Assembly (NCBI GenBank): GCA_008000375.1
Contig: SMOI01000030.1
Span: 106,582 to 155,050, forward strand
Source of the DNA: Poteriospumella lacustris
Lineage: Eukaryota > Sar > Chrysophyceae > Chromulinales > Dinobryaceae
Direction: 5' to 3'
Length of the DNA: 48,469 nucleotides
Shown here: positions 1 to 11,866 of the stretch, piece by piece
How the letters are laid out: each line of letters starts with the position of its first letter
How positions within the stretch are numbered: the first letter of the stretch is position 1
Made by a program: the position numbers and the translations under genes
The notes under the pieces: generated by a model
Databases searched by the model: none
The model's input: only the letters and a program-made list of their open reading frames with translations
Told to the model about the DNA's origin: nothing

Positions 1-2068
1 CCGGTGGAGCCAGAGATGACAAACATGCCATGTCCCCACCGCACGTGGGCTTGGCCAATCCCCGCAATTCCATTGAGATTCGTTCGACCAAGACCAACAC
101 CGCCACGCCACCCGTGGCCGATGACGATCTCTTAAAATACGTGGGTATCTCTGCGGCGGCGCAGAGCAAAGACGATGGCAACAACGGCCACTACAGCAAC
201 AGCAACAACCATGCGTCGGCTCCGTCCAACGTCGCCCCGCCCAAGCGAACGACCCCTGCCAGTGCAGCGTACGAAGACAAGTCCGCGAATCCGCCGGCAA
301 ATACCGCTGACTATGACCGAAAGCCAATGACCGCCGAAGAGCGGTTGCGTAAGCTGATGGCGGATATGGAGCGACAAAAGCCCGCGTCTACCGCTTCATC
401 TGCGCGATCAGGCAGCAACACTGGTACCCGTGGCTCCTCGAACAATGCTGCCAATGACAACGCCAATGCAGGAGGTGGCGCACCTTCGCTGTATGATTTG
501 GCGAATATGCAAGTCCATGCCTCGTCCGCGGCAGCGGCAGCCAACACCGGCAGCGGTGGTGGCGCACGTGGAGGTCCCACGGGACCCAGTGGGTCCAGTG
601 GCTATGGAACGGCATCGGGACGTGGAGGATCGCATGGTAACCAAGACTTTGCCATGGAAGATTTCGACGAGGACGACGATTTGGACGATCCTCTCGCCGC
701 ATTTGATGTCCCAACGTCCCATGCCGCATCAAATCGTGGTGGATCCAGCACGGCTGCTGGTCCTGGTGCGACGTCCTCCGCCGGTGGTAAAACCGGTGCG
801 TTACGTGCGCGTCACGATATTCTGGCGAATACCACGTCGGGAGTGGGTTCTACGTCACGTACGGGCACCAATTCGATGACCGCCAGTGGTGGTCGTTCGT
901 CGTCGTTGAACAACACGACGGGTGGCTCTGGCTCTCGCCCTCAAGCTTGGGGTACCTCGTCCTCTGGCGGCGGTGTGAGTAATCGGTATGCATCGCCCAG
1001 CAGTGTCCGTAGCAGTGGCACGAACAATGTGCCCTCGAGTAACTCGAGCATTGCGAGTCAAGCCAGTGATGCCCGTGTGGGTAGCGGTGGCGGTGGTAGT
1101 GGTGGGGCGTATGTGGGCTCGGGTACGACGTCGGGTACTCAGGTGTATCGGTACGTGTCTTCTCCACTGTCGTTGTCGCCGTTGTCGTTGTGTGTATCTT
1201 AACGTGTGGCTATTGCTGTTGTCGTTGTCGTTGTCGTTGTCGTTGTAGTCATGGCAGTCCCGCGCCAAACAACCGTCCGGCAACGGGTGGGTTGTCCAGC
1301 AGCGGTGCCCGCCGTAGCACTACGGGATCCGGAACGGCCGCTGGAAGTGGTGGACGTGTGGCCAGTAGCAGCAATAACAGTGTGGGAAGCATGGGTAGCA
1401 ATGGTTTGAATGGTGTCTATGGCACTGGTCTGGGCGGCAGCTCTGGCCCCAGTGGACGGTTCTCTCCGGCCCCGTCTCCGTCGACAGCGTAAGTGTTTGT
1501 GGTCGTCTGTCTGTCTGTCTGTCTGTCTCGTGTGCCTGGTTAACCTCTGGATGTGTGGGGTCTGTCTGTGTGTAGTAAATCGACGCGGTATTCGTCACCG
1601 TTTGTCGCTGGACCGACGTCGTCAGGCAGCGGCGGTGGTGGTGCCACTGGCTATGACAGTGGCGCCGCTCCACGTGGAAGTACACCACAACGACGCGGAT
1701 CGAACTCCTCGATCAATTCGATGGGATCCGCGGGCAATGGTTCAAACAGCGGTGGACCGGTGTCCTCGTCAGGCTATGGCCCGGCGTCCTCCGGTGCACG
1801 TCGATCGGTGGGCACGGCGTCACCGATGCGTGCGTCGTATGGTGGCACGACCAGTGGTGGTACCAGTGGCAGTCGTCCGGCGTCCCCGGCGTCGTTTGGT
1901 AACACGACCGGGGGCATCGGTACCAGCAGTTCGGGTGTGCCCGCGAAACGGTTTTCCACCCCAACGCCGCACGACTACGACAACAGCAGTGCGGGCAGCA
2001 ATCGTCCAGGCTCCGCGTCCTCGGCGGGGCGCAACAACACACCGTCCAAGGCCTCGTGGCGGTTTTAA
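1..2068 (+). CDS. Ser/Gly/Thr-rich low-complexity protein, 5' end outside the window
   Basis: The reading frame is open to the left window edge, so the start is missing; the ATG at 30 is only the first one visible. Three exons fit one frame: up to 1150 (donor GTACGT), 1249-1488 (acceptor TTGTAG, donor GTAAGT) and 1576-2068 (acceptor GTGTAG, stop TAA). The split codons at both junctions are restored (Arg and Ala). The protein is mostly Ser, Gly, Thr, Ala and Asn. It has one charged, possibly helical patch (TAEERLRKLMADMERQK) about 100 codons after position 30, and an acidic patch (DFDEDDDLDDP) near 660-690. No domain is recognised. Intron 2 contains a CTGT microsatellite. It could be the disordered tail of a larger regulatory or kinase-like protein whose domains lie upstream. 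The exon structure is well supported; the function is unknown. Confidence 0.75.
1504..1528. repeat. (CTGT)n microsatellite inside an intron
   Basis: Six or so tandem copies of the tetramer CTGT lie just inside the second intron of the Ser/Gly-rich gene. Confidence 0.8.
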
Positions 2069-2889
2069 GACGCCTTCTCGCATTGCCTTTGGTGATCACC
2101 ATATTGCTCTTTCTATCGCTGTCTCGCGGCGGGGGCGGGTGGTGGGGTCGTTGGATCGATCGATGACGCGTGCGCATGTGAAATGTGACACGATGTTATA
2201 CGTACGACCAGCGACCGACGGCGGTGCTGCACACCGCTTCCCTCGACGGGGTATCCCCCCCCCCCCACCAGCCTCATCCCCACTCCGCCGCCTCACTTCC
2301 ACAATGTCGCCATTCGATTGCGTCATTTCTCCGCCCTTCCGTCCCGTCCAGTCGCCTCTCCTCCCCTCCCTTTTCCTCCCTCGTCTCGCCCGCCCCCCCC
2401 CCACCAACACGTCTCTGGCCCACCTCTCGTCCTGTCCTGTCCGTGGGGTTGTTTCTTTCTCTTTCTTTTTGTTTTTTTCTTGTTTTATTTCGCATTTGGT
2501 TTTCACATTTGACGGGTTCGGTGTCCGCTATTCGGTGGGGGGACTCCCTCGTCAAGACGTATGGAGGGAGGGTCTACTGGATCCCCTGACCCGTTCTCCC
2601 TCTCTCCCAAGCCCCCACAAGCCCTAACCCAGCCTCTTGTCCTTGCCAGTCGCTGCCGTTTCGTGCAGCGGTTATCGTCCTTTTCCTTCTTTTCCTTCTT
2701 CTTCTTCTTCTCCTGCTCTGCTGGTGGCTGGTGGCTGGTACCGCTGACCGTGTGTCCACCGCTGCGGTATTTGCTGCCTTCACACACACACACACACCAC
2801 CACCACCACCGCCGCCGCCGCTTCGGCTGACCCTGCGCTGTGCCATCGCATGATCGTTCCTGGGCTTCTCTCTGTCTGTCGCTATCTCG

Positions 2890-2936
<47 letters not shown>

Positions 2937-3410
2937 CCTCCTCTGGCACGGTGTCTTCTCATTGGTATCGCGTCCCTCTCTGAGGTGTACGCTACAGCAC
3001 TTGCTCTCCTTCCCTGCCCCTCCCTCTCTTCTCCCCCTCTTCTCACACCTCTCTCACACACACAAAAAAAAACGCACAAAAATGAAGCAGAACCAACAAA
3101 AACAAAAACAAAAAGACGATGCAAAAAAAGTGAAAAAAGAATTGAGACCCACCACGCGCGCGACCGGTTGTGGCGTGTGAGTGTGTGTGTTCCCACCCCA
3201 CCCCCACCCCGCCCCGCCTCTCTCGTTGATGTGCAACGGAGAGACAGGCACACCACCACACGACCGTCGCCAGAGCGCGTTTGTTTGTGTCTCCGTTTCC
3301 TTTCCTTGTTTCTTTTATATATATTTACATACACATAACGCAAGCTCTATAACTATACTCTCTCTCTCTCTCTCTCCCTCCCCACGCCTCCCCTCCCCCT
3401 CCCGCGCCCA
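2069..3410. other. Gene-free convergent spacer rich in simple repeats
   Basis: This lies between the 3' ends of two converging genes. It holds C-rich and CT-rich tracts (about 2250-2420 and 3000-3060), a TTC tract near 2690-2715, CA/CAC tracts near 2780-2815, a long TA run, A-rich blocks near 3065-3140 and a CT run near 3358-3376. The open frames here consist of these repeats and show no protein-like composition. I see no gene. Confidence 0.7.
2891..2933. repeat. (TA)n microsatellite, about 21 copies
   Basis: An uninterrupted TA dinucleotide run of 43 bp, the longest perfect dinucleotide repeat in the window. Confidence 0.98.
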
Positions 3411-5140
3411 TCAAACCGCTTCGGTTTCATCGTCGATGCTCCAGTACGGACCGTGCGCCTCGTCGTAGACTTTACCGGTGGCGGGATGATTCGGAATGAA
3501 AAACCCATCGGACAACGCCCGTTTCATCGGTGGCAGTTGTTCCAACGGTGGTACCGCCGAAGAAGCGGTGGCGGCGGCGGGGGCGCGAGGAACGATGATG
3601 GCGAGATGATGCGGCAACGCGTCGGTGTCGTGACTACGAGGATGAGCCACCGTAGCATTGGTGGCGGACGGTGCTCCTCGTAGCGCGCGATGGGACGACC
3701 CCGCGGCGGAACCTACACCCGCAGCTTCGGTGGCGTCATACTCCGCAATCTTATGCTGCATTTTACCCAGCCAATACTTGGTTCGTAGACGCTGTAATAG
3801 ACGAAAGCGAGAATAGACAACAGACAACAGACGTCAGTCAGAACACACACGCACACGTAAACCACAAAACGAAACACACAGTCCACTCCTCACCTCCAAG
3901 GTCGCATTGCGTTTCGCCGAGCCGACTTCATAATACGGAGCCAATGCCGAGGCCCAGGAATGCAACATGGCTTGAATGTCCGTCGTACTCCGTGATTGAT
4001 TGAATACGGTATGCCAATCGTGAATGATCACGAGTGGTAACTGGGAATAGGCATCGTCCAGCCACGTGCTTTGAATGATCGGAATCGTCCCCGCCAAGAT
4101 CGATTCCCAGGCCTTCGGGGAGGGATCAATGCCTCCTCCCTTGACACAGGCGACAAAGGGAGCCGAGACCAACAATTCCAAATAATCCGTACGGGCAATG
4201 CCTTCGGAACCGGCATCGGGCGGGGTCAAACAGATCTCGGGCATCGACGAACACAACCCTTTCACTTCCGCACGCAACCCCCATTGGCCGGTGCCCGTTC
4301 GTACACGATCCGACGACAACACTTTCATCGGACGTTGAGTCACCGGTAGAATCGTGGAGGGATCCGGAATATCCTTCAACAACGCATCCGGATTGCCCGA
4401 TATGCTCATGGCCGTCGGCAACGTGGACAACTTGGGATGCAACAGATCGCGATTCTCGGCAAACCAATGAATGACCATGGGACTGGACACGATCAAATTG
4501 AAGAAATTGCCACCATCGTTGCCACCAAAGCCACGAAACGGTTGTCGATACCGTTGATCGATTTGTCGTGGGACGGTCATGTCCGTACCCCCGCTGACCA
4601 GTACAAAGCGACTCGACGTGTTCATGAACCGCAGGGGGCTTTCCACAAAGTGAGGAAGCATATGATTGTGTACGAATATAATCCGTGGCGGTTTCTCCAC
4701 GTTGCCAAACATACAGGGGACCATCAATGCCCAATCGGCTTCGGCGGAGATGCCCTCGGGAATCATGGGACACGACGAATTCACTGTACGGGTTTCATAC
4801 CAATAGCTGCAAGAGAAAGTCGCCCACCATTCAGCAATTCAGTCACACACACTCATACAACATAAACAATCGAATACGGCACTCACTTTTTCGCGAAAAC
4901 TTCCCAGTTTCCTATGTGACGCTTTTCCTCGTGGCCGTCGGGGAATCGAGTGGACATTTCATTGAAGCCACCCACACGAACACTGAGCAAGTGATAACGA
5001 TGGTCAGCAAACGATCTTGGTTCGCGTGGATCAAGTTCTGTTTCTAATTTGTCTTCCATCGGTGAGGTCGAGCATTGTTGCAGCCAAACCAACGTCAACA
5101 CGACCCATAATCGTCGCATTATCCACGACGAATACCCCAT
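3411..5140 (-). CDS. Exostosin-like (GT47-type) glycosyltransferase, secretory pathway
   Basis: Three exons: 5140-4887, 4806-3894 and 3791-3411, with GT-AG borders and consistent phases, giving about 515 residues. The start at 5140 is chosen because it opens a signal peptide or anchor (MGYSSWIMRRLWVVLTLVWL); an in-frame ATG at 5191 would place 17 polar residues before it. The middle exon carries the conserved core: VHNHMLPHF, the long stretch ending VPRQIDQRYRQPF, and a donor-binding-like segment FVACVKGGGIDPSPKAWESI followed by LAGTIPII and LPLVIIHDW. This resembles the C-terminal nucleotide-sugar binding region of exostosin-like enzymes. A Ser/Ala-rich tail follows in exon 3. By family, it would transfer sugars to a glycan or glycoprotein in the Golgi or ER lumen; donor and acceptor cannot be read from sequence. 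It is divergent from the chromatin gene at 5620. Confidence 0.8.
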
Positions 5141-5619
5141 CTGTGAATATGTTTCCCCACCTTCAGCAAAAATCTTTTGTCTATATTCCAAGATATTCTT
5201 ATTCTCCTAACTCCTTTGTCTATCACTCACTTTCGTTGGGAAATTCGAAATGAGAAGTGCTTTTCATTCTTCTTTATTGTTTCAAAGTGCTCGTGCGGGG
5301 GGGGGGGCGCCTGCTGTGCTGCTGCTGTTGCCTGTTGCGAGCGTTTCAACTTTTGCGGCTTCGCAACGAGGACGCATAGTCACCTCTAAGTTTGCATACA
5401 ACTGAGCTCTCTAGGTGGTTAAAGATAGCGTCAAAGGTACTGATTGGCTTGATCGACGTGCGATGGAAAGAGCGATGAGTTTGATCGTTTATCGACTCTT
5501 TTCCGGTGTGATTCATTGGTTATTTTGGAGAATCAGTGAAGTAAGAGTGTTGTATTGGTATTGGTGATTTGGGGGAATAGTGTTTGGTTCGCTTTTTCGG
5601 GTATTGGGGATTCAGAACC
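5141..5619. promoter_or_regulatory. Divergent intergenic region between glycosyltransferase and ING-SGF29 genes
   Basis: A 479-bp gap separates two outward-facing start codons, so it should hold both promoters. It contains a G run (about 5298-5307) and a GCT-rich patch. I see no clear TATA box or other named element. Confidence 0.45.
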
Positions 5620-6676
5620 ATGGACGACCCAAACAGTACTTATTTGGAAGATTTTCTGCAGTCGTTAGAAACATTGCCGAACAGCTTTCGAAGAGAATGC
5701 GAATTGGTATGCTTACTTATCAATATGACTATGAGATTCCGTGCACTAATAAAAATTTTTGACCGCAGATGAAAGAGTTAGACCGAGAGGTATACGAGCT
5801 GAGCAATGATATCGCCCAGATTGAAGCGGTTATCCTCATCAATTCACGAAGGATCAAAGAGCGAACGTCATCTGCTGCAGAGCAATCTGATAAATGCAAA
5901 GATGACGAAACGAATGGAGCTATGGATGTGGATATACCTTCCAATGCCCGGAGTCCGATAGACGTGGTCCAGTTAAAGCAAGACATTGATCAACTTCTGC
6001 GTGATCGGGCACTCTTATGTAGTGTAGCACGCCAAAAGATTCATGACAAAAAAGCCATTGCCAGGTCTCTGATTGAAATGATCAACCAATTCGAACATAA
6101 ATTGGATTCGGATCTGGCGCATTTCGAACAAGACTTGAAGATGAGCGGCGATTACGAGGCCCCTCCAGGTATTCCTCCCAACTCTGAGGTACGTGAGAAG
6201 AAGTGCGGAGCATTGCCTTGCCATCAACAAACCGTAATGCTTTGTTTATGTGTTTGCTTGCTTAGGTTGCGGTGAAATTGACGATTGATTCACAAGATAA
6301 AACCTTGATTCTCGCACAAGTTCGCTTGTTCCGAAGTGAAATCAATAGTTATGAAATCATCGATGTCGATGACCAGCAAAAGTATACGCTACCTGATTCA
6401 CAGGTCTTTGAATTGGGTCAAGCTGACATTCTCAAGAAAATTGCCAAGGGTGACCACATCTACGCACTGTATCCCGACACCACCATCTTCTACCCCGCCA
6501 CAGTACTGTCAGCACCCAAGCGAATATCGACATCATCGTCCAATCTCTCCTCTTTGACCACAGTCGACATGTATACACTACCTGTACAGTTTCATGGCGA
6601 TGAAGACCACGATGGCAACATCCCGCTCAGAAGTATACCGTTGAAGTACGTGGTACGCGCGCCACAGTTCATGTAA
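5620..6676 (+). CDS. SGF29: SGF29-type tandem Tudor protein with ING-like N-terminal domain
   Basis: Three phase-0 exons, 5620-5706, 5769-6188 and 6266-6676, encode about 305 residues. The C-terminal exon matches the SGF29 tandem Tudor region: LILAQVRLF, YEIIDVDDQQKYTLP, IYALYPDTTIFYPATVLSAP and FHGDEDHDG before PLKYVV. In SGF29 this fold reads H3K4me2/3 and anchors the HAT module of SAGA. The N-terminus (YLEDFLQSLETLPNSFRREC, then MKELDREVYELSNDI) resembles the N-terminal domain of ING proteins, which are subunits of NuA4/NuA3-type acetylase or deacetylase complexes. Residues about 50-150 are helical and probably coiled coil. No PHD finger follows, unlike classical ING proteins. The start is the ATG at 5620, after an in-frame upstream ATG-like context at 5584. 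The SGF29 call is firm; the ING similarity is a motif-level judgement and could be a generic coiled coil. Confidence 0.85.
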
Positions 6677-7285
6677 TGCAACGGCTGCTCCAACGTCCTA
6701 ATCGACACCCCCAACCATTAATCACTACTATCACCTTCCCACCACTTTTCTCTTGTGTTCTTGTGCGTAAAGAGTTCCAGTAGGATGGATGCAGTGTCGC
6801 GCCTCGTCGGTAAGCTCCTGCTGCTACTGCTGCGGCTGAACAAAAGTGCATCTTAGAGTACCTGAGAGATTGTCCATGGTTAGAATCAAACGAGATTGTC
6901 CACATCTGTGATGATTCGACCGTCTTTGGTTAAGCTTTTGTGCGTATTTTCTCGTGAAATTGAACGTTTCGGTGTTTGATCTCGCATCGACCAAAGGTAC
7001 TGACTGTGCCTTCAAGACTTCAACATTCACAGTACTATTGTCCTGCGCACGGTCAACTTTGTGCGAACCTCGTCATACAAATACAAAACCAAGCCTGTCC
7101 ACCGCGAAGACGAATTGTGAATTCCGCCATTCTTTCGATGAGGGTTGATACATTTATAAGAGTCTTTTTACATGAAAATGAACACGAAAGGGTGATTCGA
7201 ATAGTGGAGATTCGTGGATACAACAGAATCTCCTCATTTGAGCTCAAAACCATGTTCAGTTGAGCCATACTGCAGAGGGAGGAAT
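6677..7285. other. Convergent spacer between SGF29-like and histone H3 genes
   Basis: Both neighbours end here, so the 609 bp should hold two 3' UTRs. Only short frames without protein-like composition are present. I see no RNA gene or repeat. Confidence 0.6.
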
Positions 7286-8291
<1,006 letters not shown>

Positions 8292-8813
8292 ATGAGGTGA
8301 GTTGATGACTCGGACACACTCCTCTTCCTCTTCTCATCGTGTCTTACTTAATTGTTCATTTTTTCTACGACTTGTCTGCTGTCTTCTGTAGCACACAATA
8401 CGAGGAGCGCGACGAGCAGAAGGAATTCGAAACCGGACCGTTGTCAGTGTTGATGCAGAGCGTTCGCCAGAACACTCAGGTAAGACAACAGTTCGCCACC
8501 CGTTTGGCCGCTGTGCCGCGCTTCGTGAATGATATGCTGACCACGTTCAATTGTCTTTGTTTCACAATTCATGTGTCTGTTTGTGCTGTAGGTCTTGATT
8601 AATTGCAGAAACAACCACAAGCTTCTCGCTCGTGTGAAGGCCTTCGACAGACACTGCAACATGGTGTTGGAGAACGTGAAGGAGATGTGGACGGAAGTCC
8701 CCAAGGCAGGAAAGGGCGCCAAGAAGGGTCGGCCGATCAACAAGGACAGATACATCAGCAAGCTGTTCCTTCGAGGAGACTCTGTGGTGTTGGTTCTTCG
8801 GAACCCAAACTAA
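8292..8813 (+). CDS. SNRPD2: Small nuclear ribonucleoprotein SmD2, copy A
   Basis: Exons 8292-8296 (only ATGAG), 8392-8479 and 8592-8813 give 104 residues. The protein starts [14 protein letters not shown] and carries the Sm fold: [20 protein letters not shown] (Sm1 with the N-terminal helix) and [20 protein letters not shown] (Sm2). SmD2 is a core member of the heptameric Sm ring on U1, U2, U4 and U5 snRNAs. It is slightly shorter than human SmD2 (118 residues), mainly at the N-terminus. The start is fixed by the 5-nt exon: AG plus the first base of exon 2 makes Ser2, and the donor GTGAGT is strong. Exons 2-3, the second intron and part of intron 1 are repeated in inverted orientation at 9136-9628. 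Confidence 0.95.
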
Positions 8814-9628
8814 ACATGTATAATTGCCTTCTGTAACTATAAGCACTAAGTCTCCCTCCTTTTTCTTGAATTCCTCGATGTTTTCTTGTTTGTCTTCCTG
8901 GTTTCTGATATGCTTGGGTGGTCGTCCTGCAAAGCCTCTCGCCGATGCGCATTCGAAGCGATCGGTGTAAGCCGCCGCGATTGGGTTGCATTGTGCGTTG
9001 TTATGGACCAGCATATCGTGTGAAATGGACTTCACATCTGCTGAGTACCACAGCCAACATCTCACAAGTCTATATGGAATTGATTAGCAAACAAAAGGCA
9101 TTGAGGAACACGTTGTTTGAAGAAGGAAGAAAGAGTTTAGTGTCTATAGTTACAAAAGGCAATTATACATGTTTAGTTTGGGTTCCGAAGAACCAACACC
9201 ACAGAGTCTCCTCGAAGGAACAGCTTGCTGATGTATCTGTCCTTGTTGATCGGCCGACCCTTCTTGGCGCCCTTTCCTGCCTTGGGGACTTCCGTCCACA
9301 TCTCCTTCACGTTCTCCAACACCATGTTGCAGTGTCTGTCGAAGGCCTTCACACGAGCGAGAAGCTTGTGGTTGTTTCTGCAATTAATCAAGACCTACAG
9401 CACAAACAGACACATGAATTGTGAAACAAAGACAATTGAACGTGGTCAGCATATCATTCACGAAGCGCGGCACAGCGGCCAAACGGGTGGCGAACTGTTG
9501 TCTTACCTGAGTGTTCTGGCGAACGCTCTGCATCAACACTGACAACGGTCCGGTTTCGAATTCCTTCTGCTCGTCGCGCTCCTCGTATTGTGTGCTACAG
9601 AAGACAGCAGACAAGTCGTAGAAAAAAT
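8358..9628. repeat. Inverted duplication (palindrome) of the SmD2 gene
   Basis: The left arm, 8358 to about 8850, pairs with the right arm, 9628 to about 9136. Paired coordinates sum to 17986 throughout the coding part. Protein-coding and antisense frames in both arms are identical, including intron 2. After the stop codons, identity holds for about 17 bases, then shows a C/T change and decays. Intron 1 is shared only over its last ~34 bases. The spacer of about 285 bp (8851-9135) shows no gene. Confidence 0.93.
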
Positions 9629-9688
9629 AAGCTAAAGAGTTCGAGGAGATGGCGCTGTTATCAAACGGTATCGCTCACAGTACCTCAT
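9173..9688 (-). CDS. SNRPD2: Small nuclear ribonucleoprotein SmD2, copy B (inverted)
   Basis: This is the mirror copy of the SmD2 gene. Exons 2 and 3 are 9594-9507 and 9394-9173 and encode the same residues as copy A. Beyond the end of homology there is again a tiny ATGAG at 9688-9684, followed by GTACTG. That would supply the same Met-Ser start through a different intron 1 of 89 nt (95 nt in copy A). If this first exon is used, copy B encodes an identical 104-residue protein from an independent promoter. If not, the only in-frame ATG in the exon-2 frame is at 9614, reading through the acceptor. The two copies converge and are 359 bp apart at their stop codons. The copy is intact and there is no sign of a pseudogene. 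Confidence 0.85.
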
Positions 9689-10146
9689 ATTTACTCCGCC
9701 ACAAAAAATCAACGATGCTCAGATGATCAAAACTATTGCTGGGTAAATCTGTTGTCGATGTGTATCTCTATTGCAATTCGAATAGACATGCAAATGTCGA
9801 CTTGACCGATGAGCGGACGGCGCGGAGCAGAGCAGCCACTGTCGTCGTCGCCATGTCGCTGTGTGCACCGCGACGAAACGGTTCTCGATGCGCGCACATC
9901 AGCAGCGGAGCGAGCGAGATCAAATAAATTCACTCGATATCGAAGTCGAAACAACGAGACGAGATCACAACTGTGACGTTTTTCTTCTGGTTTGATACTG
10001 CCTTCGTTGTCACTGGACGGTAGCGTTGCTTGTGCAGTCTTGTTCCCGTTTTGAATAGGTATCGAGTAGTAGCCCGCGACGATGTGAAATCCATTTAGCC
10101 GCACAATCTGACGCTCCTTGTCTAATGTAGATTACATAATACAACT
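9689..10146. promoter_or_regulatory. Divergent region upstream of SmD2 copy B and the Pro/Thr-ankyrin gene
   Basis: This 458-bp gap between outward-facing genes should hold both promoters. A minus-strand open frame (9733-10104) has no recognisable features and looks like chance. No specific element is identified. Confidence 0.4.
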
Positions 10147-11866
10147 ATGAAGCTTGCCCTGTCCTTCATTGTTGCCTACCTTTGCTTGGCCTTGATCGCT
10201 GGTGTGGACATCTCGGTAAGTCGCTCGTGTAGTTCCCTACTCTGCCCGCAGCGTATGCTGACTTTTTTTGGCCCTTTGAACAGCTACAGCCCACCAGATC
10301 GGTAAGTCACTGGCACATTTCTTTTTTCTTGTAGATGTTTCTTCTTTAATCGTCGTGCTGTGATATGGGGATCATCTGCAGCCAACGCGCACAGTAAGTT
10401 TCGATTCTGTTGGTACCCCCTTCCTCCTTGTCTTCCACGGCTAATCCGCTGCGTCTTCTCACTTTCAGCCCACTTACACTCCGACCGCACGGCCTTCCAC
10501 CAGAAAACCATCTGCGAACGTAAGATAAGCTGATGCCGTCGCTTTTGCTGGTCGTTCTGACGGCTTCATCGTCATCGTCACTGATGCACAGCCAACGCTT
10601 CCTCCCACGGCGACTCCGACTCACACCCCTTCAGCCACTCCCACGGTTACACCATCCCAAACACCCACGGTCTCCCCTACTCGTATTCCAACGGCGTCTC
10701 CTTCTGCGCAGCCTACGATCTTGCCGACGCGTCGTCCATCGATCGCGCCCACTCCACTTCCGTCGACGAATCCAACGTACACTCCGACGGTTTACCCCAC
10801 CAGAGTGCCAACTCACCGACCTACGTTGATCCCGACCGTTGCGCCCACTAGTGCTGCGCCTACGGAGACTCCCTCCGCGAGTCCTTCGGCGACGCCTTCG
10901 TTCCGCCCCACTGCGACCCCAACGCATGCCCCGTCGGCTTCTCCATCGGTGACACCCACGGCGAGTCCTTCCGTCACCCCAACAGCTCCTACGGCGTCCC
11001 CGACTGTGTTCCCTACTCGTTCACCTACGTACCGTTCGACTTTCTTGCCCACGACGCCCACGGCGACACCCACGGCGACGCCCACTACCGCCCGCCCTTC
11101 GACGATTTCGCCCACCAACGCGCCCACGGCCCCAACGGCGGCGCCCACTGAACGTCCGACGGCACCCACAGAGACGCCCACTGCTACGCCTACCGCTCCG
11201 ACGATGACGCCCACTCAAATACCCACGCAAACGCCCACGTACCAGCCCACGGCGCAGCCATCGAACCCGACGTCGCAACCGTCGTCGCAACCTTCGACCC
11301 AACCGACGACCCGTCCAAGTTTCGTGTCGGAACATACCGATGGCCCCCTGTTCGCCAATTATACCGAAAACTTGCGTACGGCGGTGCGTTCTGGTTCGCT
11401 CACGGCCATCGTAAGTAACCCCCCCCCCTCCCCGCCCCCCACTGTGCGCGCTCTGTGCGCTCTGTGCGCTCTCTCTGTCGATGATTCTAACCCTGATTCC
11501 TGGGCACTACCCTTCCTTCTTCTGCTATAGCAATCGGTGATTCAATCGGTGGGTGCCGATGAATTGATCGCCAGCAACTTCACGTACACCGCCTCGACCC
11601 ATGCGATTTTGAACGGCAACGTGGCGGCGGTGCAAGTGCTGTACGAACAAACGAGATTCGACCTCGACACGCAGGGCAAGACGGGCAACTCGTTGTTGAT
11701 GTTCGCCGCCCGTTGGAATCAACTGGCCATCGTCCAGTATCTCTTGTCCCACGGAGCGGATTTGACGGCCACCAATGCCCAGGGCGAAACGGCCTTGGCG
11801 ATTGCGCGTAAACAGGGCAACCAAAGCGTCGTCGAGTTGTTGTTGGCGAATGGCGCGACGAAGTAA
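10147..11866 (+). CDS. Secreted Pro/Thr-repeat protein with C-terminal ankyrin repeats
   Basis: Six phase-0 exons: 10147-10215, 10284-10301 (18 nt), 10382-10393 (12 nt), 10469-10519 (51 nt), 10592-11410 and 11531-11866. They give about 434 residues. Exon 1 is a signal peptide (MKLALSFIVAYLCLALIAGV). Residues about 24-300 are a mucin-like array of short PT units (for example PTVAPTSAAPTETPSASPSA and QPSSQPSTQPTTRP), likely heavily O-glycosylated. Exon 6 encodes about three ankyrin units, including IVQYLLSHGADLTATNAQGE and VVELLLANGATK. PT/TQPS stalks are common in cell-surface proteins of stramenopiles, whereas ankyrin repeats are usually cytosolic, so the combination is unusual. No transmembrane segment follows the signal peptide. 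Each microexon encodes whole PT units, consistent with growth by exon duplication. At exon 2 two AG acceptors 6 nt apart are possible. Confidence 0.82.

Noticed and set aside
2882-3343. Open frames on both strands with Ile-Tyr repeats
   Set aside because: They are translations of the (TA)n and CT microsatellites.
5584-5619. ATG at 5584 as start of the SGF29-like protein
   Set aside because: It would add 12 residues (MVRFFGYWGFRT) unlike the family; the ATG at 5620 directly precedes the conserved helix.
8918-9424. Plus-strand frame spanning the SmD2 palindrome spacer and the right arm
   Set aside because: Its second half is antisense to SmD2 copy B and is mirrored by an equal frame in copy A; no independent coding evidence.
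10631-11335. Antisense frames opposite the Pro/Thr repeats
   Set aside because: They read Val-Gly or Arg-rich repeats complementary to the PT codons; the plus strand has signal peptide, splice sites and the ankyrin continuation.
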